Shown here: piece by piece, positions 8,907 to 17,775 of the stretch
Numbering within the stretch: the first letter of the stretch is position 1
How the letters are laid out: every line of letters begins with the position of its first letter
Assembly: GCA_029260345.1 (NCBI GenBank)
Contig: JAJDDK010000002.1
Span: 310,001-374,000 of the forward strand
DNA length: 64,000 nucleotides
Source of the DNA: Phycisphaerales bacterium
GTDB lineage: Bacteria > Planctomycetota > Phycisphaerae > Phycisphaerales > UBA1924
Direction of reading: 5' to 3'
Translations under genes and position numbers: made by a program
Notes under the pieces: model-generated
Told to the model about the DNA's origin: nothing
Databases searched by the model: none
What the model saw: the letters and a program-made list of their open reading frames with translations, nothing else

Positions 8907-9403
8907 GCCGAATCTTTCTTCGAGGTTTTTCGTGGCTTCTTGATGAGATGGCGGCCGAAGACGTATCGCCGCGCCGGATCAACCACAAATTCCGGCGCCA
9001 AGGCCACACGACCCAGGAGCATTCGGCACAACATATTTTTTCGATTCACCAATCCAAGCTGCACCGTCTTGCGCACCGGTCCAAGATGAAGCGTCGTTTC
9101 CACGAAAAGTCGATCGTGTGAGGCGCCGAAACTCGACTTCACGCGAGAACGACGCGCGATGGTGGCTTCGATCGTTCTTCGCATGCGTTCGCGATCCGAA
9201 TTCGGTGAACGATCAAGGACAACGTCGAATCGCACACGATTGTCCGGAAGCTCCACAAGATTCGCGACATCGATGGCGCCGGTGCGGGCGCCGGTGTCGG
9301 CCTTCGCGACAATCCACCCGACGTCCCATTCAGGCAACTCGACGCGTTCCTTCCAGCCGATGACGATTTTTGACTCGGCGTGATGTGGTGCATCCTTGGT
9401 CAT
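8903..9403 (-). CDS. RimB-like retropepsin-type protease (ATP-dependent zinc protease family)
   Basis: The 166-residue protein opens with IGWKERVELPEW and the aspartic-type active-site motif KADTGARTGAID, followed by strands ending LGLVNRKNMLCRMLLGR. This is the family once named ATP-dependent zinc protease and represented by RimB, a retropepsin-like protein encoded with RimK in other bacteria. Genes on both sides overlap by ATGA (9400-9403 and 8903-8906), which implies translational coupling. By family it would oppose or tune the RimK-like ligase; no substrate can be read from sequence. Confidence 0.85.
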   Translation of the reverse strand: MTKDAPHHAESKIVIGWKERVELPEWDVGWIVAKADTGARTGAIDVANLVELPDNRVRFDVVLDRSPNSDRERMRRTIEATIARRSRVKSSFGASHDRLFVETTLHLGPVRKTVQLGLVNRKNMLCRMLLGRVALAPEFVVDPARRYVFGRHLIKKPRKTSKKDSA

Positions 9404-12400
9404 TGTTCAGATGACTCCGACGCTACGTGTGGCCTCGTTTGGGCAGCAATCGACTGCGCCAGCGCCGCCGGTATGGAGCGAATGTGAAGATCGCGCTGCG
9501 GGAATGCGATCTCAATCCCATGCGCCTTGAATTCGCGGTCAATCGCACGATTTACGTTGTGGCGAATGGTGACGAAATTATCGATGCTCGGTAGGAATAC
9601 GCGAAGTTCAAAGGTCAGCGCACTGTCGCCGAACTCACGGAACAGCACCTGCGGCTTCGGTTCATTCAAAATGATTGAATTTTCTTTCGCGATCTTCAGA
9701 AGGAGTTTTTCGACCAGTTCAGTATCCGAGCCATACGCGACACCTACGTTGAGAATCACGCGAAGGATCGAGTCCGTCAGTGTCCAGTTCACGAGTTGGG
9801 TGGTGATAAAGTCCTTGTTCGGAATAATGATCTCTTTGCGATCCCAATCGAGGATGGTCGTGGCTCGAATGCGGATCTTGGTGACGGTGCCGGTCAAAGA
9901 CCCAACCGTCACCGTGTCGCCGACGCGAAGCGGGCGCTCAAAGAGAATGATGAGGCCCGAAACAAAGTTGGCGAAGATCTCCTGTAATCCAAAGCCAAGT
10001 CCAACCGTGGCGGCGGCGGCGAGCCACTGCACACTGGACCACTTCAGTCCGAGGGCGGCGCCGGCTGCAATCACACCCGCCAGCACAATGACATACCGGG
10101 ACAAGGAACTAACGGCGTACCGTCCGCCGGCGTCCAGCGGCAGGCGACGCAGGACTGAGATCTCTAAAAGGCCCGGCGCGTTGCGCGCAAAGATGAACGT
10201 AAGAGCGCCGGCGATGATCGCCGCGAGCACATCACCGAGCGTCAATTTGAGCGCTTCAATCCGAATGTCTTGCAAAATCCCGAGTGCGGGCAACAGATTG
10301 GCCCATATCACGAGAAGCCCGGCGACCAGGACCAAGATTGTCCCCACGCGAACAAGGCGAGCCGTTTGCTCACCAATGACGGCAAGGTCAATCGAATCCG
10401 AAGCGATTTGAATAGGCGGGATGTCACTGACGGCTTCAGCGCCGGACGTGGCCTTCGCCTGCGCTGCGCGAAGCTGTTCGACCGCAAGTTGGCGGCGCTG
10501 AAGAATCAGCCAGCGCCGCAGAATCGCGCGAGCCAGAATCAAAGCGATGATCGCGAGAATCGATGCGCTGATGCGCTGCGAGAGCTGCATCGCGGTGTAC
10601 GTGTATCCAAGCGCCGCTGCGGCGGCAAGCGCAAAGGGGCCGACGATCGCCGCAAACGAAATGAGCGGCCAGATCCGAAACGCCCAGGTTGATCGGTCTG
10701 TTCCCCAGAAGGCGCGCATGATCGGGGTGTCACGACGAATCAGCCGCCACGCGATCCAAGGCAACATGAGGAGCCACGCCATGATGAACAGCCGGGCCGC
10801 TTCACTGGCGCCAGGACTGGTCTGCGCATACACGAAAAAATATCGACCGGCCGCGGCGACAACAGCGAAAGGGGTCCAGGCGCGAAGCACACGCATCGTG
10901 CGTTTGCGTGCGTCAGATGGCCAGCGCAAATCATGCTCACCGACGCCGCCGGCGCGGCACAATCCGACGACCAATTGAACCGCGAACAAAAGAATAGCGA
11001 GCGCAAGCAGGGCAGCTCCAAAGGGCGTGGCAAAAACCCAGTCGACGTCAATGGCAAAACAAAACTGCGCAAGCACAACCAAAACGGCGGGCATGGCCAA
11101 TGACGCAGCGATCAAAGCGCCGAGCGCCAGGAGTGTGCGCACCATGCGCTGCCGCACCGGCGCCGATTTCGAAATTTGAAGATTTCGAGCTTTGTTTCGG
11201 AGTCGGGGCGCCACCAGCAGCAAACCAAGCGCCAGCAGCAGGGCGCCGACGTGCCGCAGTGTTTGCGAACGGAGCTGGTTCAACGCGGCCGAGGGAAGCG
11301 CTGTCCAATTGTTTGGATTGGCGACATCAAGCACGCCTTCATACGCAATTGAGAACGACTGCACCGTGAGCGCATCATCCGATCGAACCCAGAGAATCCG
11401 CCGTTCAATGAAGTTCTCGAACTGCTCAACTTCATTCGACGTTTGCTCCAGCGCGGCGGCCAATTCCAGCGTGACGCTCAGCAACTCGTTGTACGCGGCG
11501 TCCAGCGACCGCAATGCATTGAGCTGTTGACGGGCAATCGAGTCCGCCGCAGCCTCAATGCGTTCATTGCGCCGTGGTGACGCCTCCAGCAATTCTTCAA
11601 TACGTGCGTCAACGTTGCCGCTGACATTAAGCAGTGTGTCGTTGAGTTCGAACTGTTCGCGGCGAATGGAACCAATTTCCGTCTGCAAGCGACGTGCGGC
11701 AAGGCGCATTTCACGTGCATTGGGAAGCCGCGCAAGCTCATTACGGAGTCGAATGCCGAACCAGCGGTCAAGCTCAATGTCGCCATTCGGCGCTTCAAAA
11801 GTTTCAAGCCGCGTGCGAAGCGCGCCGAGCCTCGTTTGCGCCTCGGTGCGCCGCTGCGACACATCACCAATTTGCCGTTGAACCGCAGCCAATTTTTCTG
11901 CAAGCAGCGCATTTTCTGTAGCCGCGTCGGAAAGGGCCTTTGGCAGTTCCTCCGCTTGGGATCGCGATTCCTGGGCTTGGGCTTCCGCCTGGGCGGCGCG
12001 CACGCGCGTGACTTCCTGCTGGAGCGCATCAACTTGACGCGAGAGCCTTGTGGTGAGGCGGTCAGCACGCTCACGCCGAGCCGTCAGGTTTTCAGCTCGC
12101 GCCGTATAGCTGGATTGTTCCGCTTCCAGAAGTCGAAGCTCAGCTTCAAGCCGCTTGCGCTTGGCCGCGGCGACGACCTGCGCTGCAAACTCGGTGGTCA
12201 GCGCATCGCCTTGAGGCGCGGTATTGGCTGAGGCGCCGAGATTTCGAATCTCGTCTCGTCGCGCCGCGATGAGCGAAGGCAGGGCTGACAAACGTTCGGT
12301 GCGGCGTGATGCCTCTGAAGTGAGCGTGTCGCGTTCAGTTCGTGCCGAATCAAATTCTTGGCGAATGTTTGAAAGTCGCGTTTCGAGTTCATTCAGATCG

Positions 12401-12783
12401 CCGGAAAGATCAGCATCCGCCGGCGCCGCCGCCATGGTGGTCATTTCCTGGCGAATATCCGCGAGGCGCTGTGGAGCTGCGATCCGATCATCATCGAACG
12501 CTTTGGTTTGGGTCTGCGCTTGTGCAGCCGCTTCAAGATCGGCAATGGCGGCTCGGTATTGCCCGATGAGCTCGTCTTTCCGAGGCGATTCGAGCGAATT
12601 CGGCGCCTCCACCTGCGCGAGATAGGCGCGCACCAAATCCAGCGTCGGCCACGGGACGGAATCAGTTTGCTCAGACTGACCATTTGACGGTGGAACCTGC
12701 TGCGCCGAAACGAGAGCCGGTCCGATCGCAAACAGCGACACCAGGAGGATTCCAAGCGTGGATTTCAACGATCGGAGCTTCAA
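9400..12783 (-). CDS. Large MscS-family mechanosensitive channel (MscK/KefA-like)
   Basis: The start is TTG at 12783, with AAGGA seven bases upstream and a clean signal peptide (LKSTLGILLVSLFAIGPALVSA); the frame runs on to 12942 without such signals. The 1127-residue product has a long periplasmic coiled-coil half (about 50-500), a set of about ten membrane helices, and a C-terminal MscS pore and beta domain: LGFGLQEIFANFVSGLIIL, ERPLRVGDTV and IPNKDFITTQLVNWT. It opens under membrane tension to release solutes in hypo-osmotic shock. It leads an operon with the RimB-like, RimK-like and AstE-like genes (ATGA overlap at 9400-9403). Confidence 0.9.
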   Translation of the reverse strand: MKLRSLKSTLGILLVSLFAIGPALVSAQQVPPSNGQSEQTDSVPWPTLDLVRAYLAQVEAPNSLESPRKDELIGQYRAAIADLEAAAQAQTQTKAFDDDRIAAPQRLADIRQEMTTMAAAPADADLSGDLNELETRLSNIRQEFDSARTERDTLTSEASRRTERLSALPSLIAARRDEIRNLGASANTAPQGDALTTEFAAQVVAAAKRKRLEAELRLLEAEQSSYTARAENLTARRERADRLTTRLSRQVDALQQEVTRVRAAQAEAQAQESRSQAEELPKALSDAATENALLAEKLAAVQRQIGDVSQRRTEAQTRLGALRTRLETFEAPNGDIELDRWFGIRLRNELARLPNAREMRLAARRLQTEIGSIRREQFELNDTLLNVSGNVDARIEELLEASPRRNERIEAAADSIARQQLNALRSLDAAYNELLSVTLELAAALEQTSNEVEQFENFIERRILWVRSDDALTVQSFSIAYEGVLDVANPNNWTALPSAALNQLRSQTLRHVGALLLALGLLLVAPRLRNKARNLQISKSAPVRQRMVRTLLALGALIAASLAMPAVLVVLAQFCFAIDVDWVFATPFGAALLALAILLFAVQLVVGLCRAGGVGEHDLRWPSDARKRTMRVLRAWTPFAVVAAAGRYFFVYAQTSPGASEAARLFIMAWLLMLPWIAWRLIRRDTPIMRAFWGTDRSTWAFRIWPLISFAAIVGPFALAAAAALGYTYTAMQLSQRISASILAIIALILARAILRRWLILQRRQLAVEQLRAAQAKATSGAEAVSDIPPIQIASDSIDLAVIGEQTARLVRVGTILVLVAGLLVIWANLLPALGILQDIRIEALKLTLGDVLAAIIAGALTFIFARNAPGLLEISVLRRLPLDAGGRYAVSSLSRYVIVLAGVIAAGAALGLKWSSVQWLAAAATVGLGFGLQEIFANFVSGLIILFERPLRVGDTVTVGSLTGTVTKIRIRATTILDWDRKEIIIPNKDFITTQLVNWTLTDSILRVILNVGVAYGSDTELVEKLLLKIAKENSIILNEPKPQVLFREFGDSALTFELRVFLPSIDNFVTIRHNVNRAIDREFKAHGIEIAFPQRDLHIRSIPAALAQSIAAQTRPHVASESSEQ

Positions 12784-13015
12784 TTGGCGTCCTTGCGGCG
12801 AGGATTGTGTTGATCGGAGGGGCCACTCTATTCTAACGGACGATTCAGCGGTGCAGTGGCGCCGCTGAAGGATGGCGACGCGGCTTTGCTCATCTGGGCC
12901 CTGCCTGCCGCAACCAGGTTGGTTGGATGGAAGCGCATCCATTCACGTGAAAATAGGCGAGCGTCCGAAGAGCCAGTTTCATCATCGAATGCGAATGAAG
13001 TGGAGGAGTCACACT

Positions 13016-13450
13016 GTGAAATTCGATCAAAGCAAACCTCGAACGAAGCGTGGCGGACTGCTGATGTCGGCATTGATTGTGATGGTCGGAACGCTTCCCG
13101 GCTGCATCGCAAATGAAATCCGCGACAATCTCATGCAGGTCAACGAATCGCTCACGCGCACAAACGCGACGCTCGACCTCGTCATTTCCGAATTGGGTTT
13201 ACGGCTCAAGCGATTGGAAGGCATGGATGCTTCGCTTGTGTCCATTGATGGTGAACTTGACCAAATTCAAGTGTCGCTCGTGCGTCTCGACGACCATATG
13301 GTGAGTCTGCGCCGAACACTTCAAAATATTGACAAGACAATTCCGTTCCTCAAGCTTGCCGATGATGAGACGGTCGAAGACCGTCCGGAGGAAGGGACGG
13401 CTGAGACTGATCAAAAAGGTGAGCCACCAGCCAGCAATTCGCCTCAATAA
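13016..13450 (+). CDS. Small lipoprotein with coiled coil
   Basis: The start is GTG at 13016, preceded by GGAGGAG at 13002-13008. The 144-residue product has a signal peptide with lipobox LPGC near residue 33, then a heptad-rich segment (MQVNESLTRTNATLDLVISE, then LRRTLQNIDKTI) and an acidic, glutamate-rich tail. It is probably an envelope-anchored coiled-coil lipoprotein; I do not recognise the family. It is divergent from the mechanosensitive channel operon, with a 232-base gap between the two starts. Confidence 0.75.
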   Translation: MKFDQSKPRTKRGGLLMSALIVMVGTLPGCIANEIRDNLMQVNESLTRTNATLDLVISELGLRLKRLEGMDASLVSIDGELDQIQVSLVRLDDHMVSLRRTLQNIDKTIPFLKLADDETVEDRPEEGTAETDQKGEPPASNSPQ

Positions 13451-13484
13451 GTGACAGACGAGCAGGTTCACCTTGAAGGAGCCA

Positions 13485-13988
13485 CTAAAGGGCCCGCACG
13501 TAAATGAGTTTGTCATCACCGGGCGCGTAAAAGTCACGAATTGTGGCGTCGATCGAATACCCACTGGCGACATAGAAGCGGCGCGTCGACTCGTACTTGG
13601 GTTGTGATGACGTCTCGATATAAATCCGCCGACCATTGAGGGCGCGGACACGGGATTCTGTCGTGGTCATTAATTCGCGTCCGAGGCCGTGGCCTTGGTG
13701 CGAAGGATGCACGGCGATCCAGTAGAGGTCGAAACTGCCGATCGTGCATGCGATGGGGCCGAAACACGCATATCCGGCCAGTTTTCCGTCTGAGTCATCC
13801 AGGAATTCGAAGTGATAGCCGCTTGCCACACCCTTCGTGAGACGCTCCTCAACAAGCTCAACGGCGATTTCAATTTCATCCGGCCGAAAAAAACCGGTAT
13901 CGATGACAAGTTGGCGGACGGCGGCAATGTCTGATTGATGCACGTCGTTGCGACGACTCATGGGATGTGATGTCTTCGTGTTGCTCAT
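13485..13988 (-). CDS. GNAT-family N-acetyltransferase
   Basis: The 167-residue protein has the GNAT fold. Motif A reads VHPSHQGHGLGRELM, with the Q/RxxGxG/A pyrophosphate loop for acetyl-CoA, and motif B ends in STRRFYVASGYS. It is the last gene of the kamA operon and overlaps the GNAT-deacetylase fusion gene by ATGA (13985-13988). In archaeal and bacterial ablA-ablB pairs a GNAT acetylates the beta-lysine made by lysine 2,3-aminomutase. That role is possible here but is inferred only from context. Confidence 0.85.
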   Translation of the reverse strand: MSNTKTSHPMSRRNDVHQSDIAAVRQLVIDTGFFRPDEIEIAVELVEERLTKGVASGYHFEFLDDSDGKLAGYACFGPIACTIGSFDLYWIAVHPSHQGHGLGRELMTTTESRVRALNGRRIYIETSSQPKYESTRRFYVASGYSIDATIRDFYAPGDDKLIYVRAL

Positions 13989-15718
13989 GACGATGCGCCT
14001 GTTGTCAATCCGTTGAAGAAGGACTTCGCATTCGTTCCGAGTGTGCGAGTGCGATAGCCGCCTTCCTGCACAATCAATGTCGGCAGGTTGAGTTCAGCGA
14101 TCATGCGACCGTTCACCACGAAATCCGAAGGCGCCAGCGACCACGTTCCGGTCGGATCGCCTTTGGCGGTGTCGAAGCCGAGTGAGACGATGAGGAAGTC
14201 TGGCGCGAACGTGCGGATGCGAGCGATCGCGGTTGTAAGCGCGCGGTGATAGCGGGGGCCATCGACACGCTCCGGTAGGGTCACATTCAGATTTAAGCCC
14301 TTTCCTTCGCCTTCGCCGAGTTCATCGTCAAAGCCCGTAAAGAATGGATATGCAAAGGTCGGGTTGCCGTGGATCGAAACGGTCAGCACATCGGCGCGCG
14401 TGTAGAAGATGTCCTGCTGGCCATTGCCATGGTGATAATCCACATCCAGAACCGCGATGCGGCCGTGCGCGCTCATTTGATGCGCGGCGATCGCGGCGTT
14501 GCAGAAATAGCAGAAGCCGCCGAATGTTCGGGTTTCCGCATGATGCCCCGGCGGACGAACAAGGGCATACGCAAATCGCTGGCCGTTGAGCACGGCTTCC
14601 ATGGCGGTGAGCGTGCAATCCACGGCGCGCGTCGCGGCGAGATAGGCGTTACGATTCAGTGGCGTAAAGGTGTCAATGCAGTAATACCCTGCGGCATAGG
14701 ACTTATCCTTTGGCGGACGGGTCGTGTTGCGCACAGGGAACACGTACGGATACACGGATTGCCCTTCCGGGAGCCCGGCGCAAACGGCCTTCAAGTAGTC
14801 CACCATCTTTGGATCATGCACCGCCCGGATTGCACTTTCGGCATGGCGCTTCGGTTCCACGCGAAGAAAGAGACCGGTCGGTTCAATACCGGAAAGGATC
14901 GCGCGCACGCGCGCCGGCGCTTCGACATAGCCACGATCACGCACGTGATGGATCTCATGCCGATCGCTGACCACGAGAATGATCTGGTCCTCAGGTCGAC
15001 GTGCAGGGACGACATGAGGGGCGGTGGGCTTTTTGAGTCGAGGCGGGCGCAACCTCACTGGATCATCCTGAATGGACGCAACCACAGCTTCGACATAGTG
15101 CGGCGAACAGAGATCGCCGTACTTGCGCTCCAATATGGCCCGAACAACTTTCTGGGCTTCCTCGCGAAGCAGCGGTCGTTCGCTGCCCAGGTCATCGAAG
15201 ACCAGGTGCGGCGCGTCCTTGTCGCCGGGCTTCAATGGCGTTTCGTACGCAGTGCCAATGATCGGCCGGGCGCCAAAGCGCTCGTAGAAGCGTAATCGGG
15301 CTGCATTCTGTTTCGCATGAGATGGGTCGGCGCATGCCTCCGGTTCATCCGGAAGACACTCAAAGAAAATGCCGTAGGCCCCAAGAGACTTCGCGGCTCC
15401 GCGCACTCGTTCGTACAAGGCGCCGCCGATGCCGCCCGCGCCGCCGACTGGCGTGGCGATGTAGTCAAGCAGGCAAAAATGGAGATCCGGCGCATGCGAC
15501 ATGAACGCAAAGCCGAGCAGCTTGCCCTGCATGTTGTCGGCGACAAACAACATGGATTGCATGTCATAAAGGAACGGGTTGCGCAGTCGATCTTCGAGTG
15601 TCGAGAGTTCACTGTCGCGCAGGCCGGGGAGGCGTTCCTGCAGCGTATGGCGCACATGTTCTATGGCCGGGCGATTGGCCGGGAGCGTCGTCGATGTGAT
15701 CTGCCGAATGCGAAACAT
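13985..15718 (-). CDS. GNAT acetyltransferase-histone deacetylase-family fusion protein
   Basis: Residues about 1-185 form a GNAT domain (VGGAGGIGGALYERVR, 91-106; RLRFYERFGARPI, 141-153). Residues about 245-577 form an HDAC/acetylpolyamine amidohydrolase domain with RPPGHHAE (388-395; charge-relay H392 and H393), DVDYHHGNG (zinc ligands near D427/H429), a glycine-rich segment after FFTGFDDE, and SLGFDTAKGD supplying another ligand. An acetyl-adding and an acetyl-removing domain thus share one polypeptide. It sits 3 bases after one ATP-grasp gene and overlaps the next GNAT gene. The deacetylase domain is closer in length and motifs to acetylpolyamine hydrolases than to protein HDACs, but the substrate is unknown. 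Confidence 0.88.
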   Translation of the reverse strand: MFRIRQITSTTLPANRPAIEHVRHTLQERLPGLRDSELSTLEDRLRNPFLYDMQSMLFVADNMQGKLLGFAFMSHAPDLHFCLLDYIATPVGGAGGIGGALYERVRGAAKSLGAYGIFFECLPDEPEACADPSHAKQNAARLRFYERFGARPIIGTAYETPLKPGDKDAPHLVFDDLGSERPLLREEAQKVVRAILERKYGDLCSPHYVEAVVASIQDDPVRLRPPRLKKPTAPHVVPARRPEDQIILVVSDRHEIHHVRDRGYVEAPARVRAILSGIEPTGLFLRVEPKRHAESAIRAVHDPKMVDYLKAVCAGLPEGQSVYPYVFPVRNTTRPPKDKSYAAGYYCIDTFTPLNRNAYLAATRAVDCTLTAMEAVLNGQRFAYALVRPPGHHAETRTFGGFCYFCNAAIAAHQMSAHGRIAVLDVDYHHGNGQQDIFYTRADVLTVSIHGNPTFAYPFFTGFDDELGEGEGKGLNLNVTLPERVDGPRYHRALTTAIARIRTFAPDFLIVSLGFDTAKGDPTGTWSLAPSDFVVNGRMIAELNLPTLIVQEGGYRTRTLGTNAKSFFNGLTTGASS

Positions 15719-15721
15719 GGG

Positions 15722-16717
15722 TTATCGTGCCAGTGTGAGCGGTTGATGTGCCGCCGCCAGAATGTGCCGAATCACATCGCTCTCGGCCAAACCAGCGTGC
15801 GCCGCCGCGGCGAGGAATCCTGCGTCCGGCGACAAACAAGGATTCACATTGACTTCAAGGATCGTGGGTCGCTGATCAGCGCCAATGCGGAAGTCGACGC
15901 GTGCGTATCCTCGAAGGCGGAAGAGGCGCCAGCACTGAATGGTCAAATCATTCAGTGTTTGCATAAGTCTGGGTTCAGCGAACTGAGAGACAAAGCGGCG
16001 CGGCGTGTCGCGAAACTCGGCGCTCTCCGCATCCCATTTGGCGCGATATCCCACAATGCGCTCCCGCTCATCAGCCAAGCCGGAAAAGTCGATCTCCGCA
16101 GGGGGCAGCACAATCGGCTCGCCGTCAATCTCAAGAATGGACACGTTGAACTCGCGGCCATCAATGAACGCCTCGGCGAATGCTTCGCCTCCGAGTGCGT
16201 CGCGGCGTGCTTCAATTGACTCTCGAAGTTCCTGTGGGCAATGCGCATCAACAATGGATGAATCATCGAGGCCGATGGACGCGTGTTCCCAGACCGACTT
16301 GATAATCCATCGACCCTGAATGGGGAGGTCGGAATCATCATCGGCGCAGATCCAACGAGGCGTCGGAAGGTCGGCACTGCGCATCATCGTCTTTGCGGCG
16401 AGTTTGCTCGAAGTCGTATGGATCGCCATTGCCGGCGACCCGGTCATTGGAAACCGCATGGATTCAACGATCGATGGCGCGAGGTGAATGAGGGCGCCGC
16501 GCGAATCGAGTGATTCGACGAGATTGAAGACGACGTCCGGCTGGCGGCATTCCAGCTCTTTTTGAAGTTGATCCAGTCGAAGGGTGGCAGCCAATGCAGA
16601 CACTTTGTGTCCGAGGGACGCCGCAATTTCCGAGACGAAGCGCACCTGCTCCATCGTGTCGGCTTCGTCGGGACGTCGGCTGCCCGCAACATCATCATGC
16701 AGAATCAGGAGGCGCAT
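15722..16717 (-). CDS. D-Ala-D-Ala ligase-like ATP-grasp enzyme, copy 2
   Basis: The 331-residue protein has an N-terminal pre-ATP-grasp domain (MRLLILHDDVAG, PDVVFNLVESL), a central ATP-binding part (GRWIIKSVWEHAS) and a C-terminal metal site (RVDFRIGADQ, then ILEVNVNPCLSPDAG). Family members join a carboxylate to an amine through an acyl phosphate. Its start overlaps the 3-prime end of the other ATP-grasp gene by 13 bases and it ends 3 bases before the GNAT-deacetylase gene. It is divergent enough from copy 1 to suggest a different substrate. It is unlikely to be the cell-wall Ddl, given the kamA context. Confidence 0.8.
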   Translation of the reverse strand: MRLLILHDDVAGSRRPDEADTMEQVRFVSEIAASLGHKVSALAATLRLDQLQKELECRQPDVVFNLVESLDSRGALIHLAPSIVESMRFPMTGSPAMAIHTTSSKLAAKTMMRSADLPTPRWICADDDSDLPIQGRWIIKSVWEHASIGLDDSSIVDAHCPQELRESIEARRDALGGEAFAEAFIDGREFNVSILEIDGEPIVLPPAEIDFSGLADERERIVGYRAKWDAESAEFRDTPRRFVSQFAEPRLMQTLNDLTIQCWRLFRLRGYARVDFRIGADQRPTILEVNVNPCLSPDAGFLAAAAHAGLAESDVIRHILAAAHQPLTLAR

Positions 16718-17772
16718 GCGACGATCGCATCGGTTGGCGCTGCGCTCCCGGATCGTGTCAGGGCGGATGTCAGAATGCGGCCGATCAGAGCGTCATACGA
16801 CCACCCAGCAAGCGACGCCATGATGGGCAGGTCGGAATGCGAGGGATGGAGGCCGGGGAGGCAATTGATCTCGATGACGCTGGGATTGCCGAGCGCGTCG
16901 GCGCGAATGTCGACGCGTCCGGCGTCGCTGCAGTCCAAGGCGCGGTACGCCTCAAGCGCAAGCTCAGCAGCGCGAGTGGCATAGTCGTCACTGGCAAGGC
17001 GGTACGTGACCAAGTCTTCGCATCGTTCTTTGGTGTCGTAGGAATACACCTCGGCGCCATTCTCGATGTCAAACTCCAGCACACCGACAACGTGGGCGTC
17101 GCCGCCCGTGCCGACGATGCCGACCGTCACCTCGCGTCCGGGCAAGTACGACTCAACGAGCACCGGGGGCGCGAAGCTGCGGAGAAGCCGCGCGCAAACA
17201 CGGCGCAGCTCTTCGGGGGTTCGCACAAGGCAATCTTCATCGATGCCTTTGCTCGACCCTTCGCGGGCGAGCTTGGCGAACGCTGGAAACGTCACGGTAT
17301 TCGTGTCGATGTCCGCAATGTCATTCACAACGACGAATGAAGGCGTCGGCAGGCCGTTGTCACGCAGGATGCGCTTCGTCGTGGGTTTGTCCAGCGTGGT
17401 CACGCAGGTCAAGGGATTTGCGCAAGAGTAGGGGATCCCGGCGTGATCAAGGAGCGTCGGAACCAGGGCTTCGCGCCCGACGCCGCGCGTGCCTTCGCAG
17501 ACGTTGAAGACGAGATCCCAGCGGTCGCCTTGGACAAGGCGCTGCATCAGTTCGTCAGCGCCGCCGATGCGGTCCACGACATGGCCGCGCGCGGTTATCG
17601 CCGAGTCGATCGCATCAATCGTGTCAGCACGGTCAAATTCCGCCACGTCCTGCTCCGACCAGCCCTTCGCGAGGTAGTCCTCACGGAGGTCGTACGTCAG
17701 GCCGATGCGCAGGGATTCTTCTTGCGGTCCTTGCGACTGGCCGCAACCACATTCATGTGAACATGTGCTCAT
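16705..17772 (-). CDS. D-Ala-D-Ala ligase-like ATP-grasp enzyme, copy 1
   Basis: The 355-residue protein follows the Ddl plan: an N-terminal domain with WDLVFNVCEGTRG and a substrate loop region (GIPYSCANPLTCVTTLDK), an ATP-grasp core (FAKLAREGSSKGI; VLVESYLPGREVTVGIVG) and a terminal metal site GRVDIRADALGNP ... VIEINCLPGLHPSHSDLP. The extreme N-terminus is Cys/His-rich (CSHECGCGQ), possibly a metal site. It lies 3 bases after kamA and overlaps the next ligase gene. Two different ligases beside a lysine 2,3-aminomutase suggest assembly of a small lysine-derived peptide or conjugate. That product is inference. Confidence 0.82.
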   Translation of the reverse strand: MSTCSHECGCGQSQGPQEESLRIGLTYDLREDYLAKGWSEQDVAEFDRADTIDAIDSAITARGHVVDRIGGADELMQRLVQGDRWDLVFNVCEGTRGVGREALVPTLLDHAGIPYSCANPLTCVTTLDKPTTKRILRDNGLPTPSFVVVNDIADIDTNTVTFPAFAKLAREGSSKGIDEDCLVRTPEELRRVCARLLRSFAPPVLVESYLPGREVTVGIVGTGGDAHVVGVLEFDIENGAEVYSYDTKERCEDLVTYRLASDDYATRAAELALEAYRALDCSDAGRVDIRADALGNPSVIEINCLPGLHPSHSDLPIMASLAGWSYDALIGRILTSALTRSGSAAPTDAIVACAS

Positions 17773-17775
17773 CGG

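Noticed and set aside
15722-17772. Cell-wall D-Ala-D-Ala ligase (ddl) gene pair
   Set aside because: Both proteins share the fold but they sit inside the kamA operon and differ strongly from each other; no mur gene is nearby.
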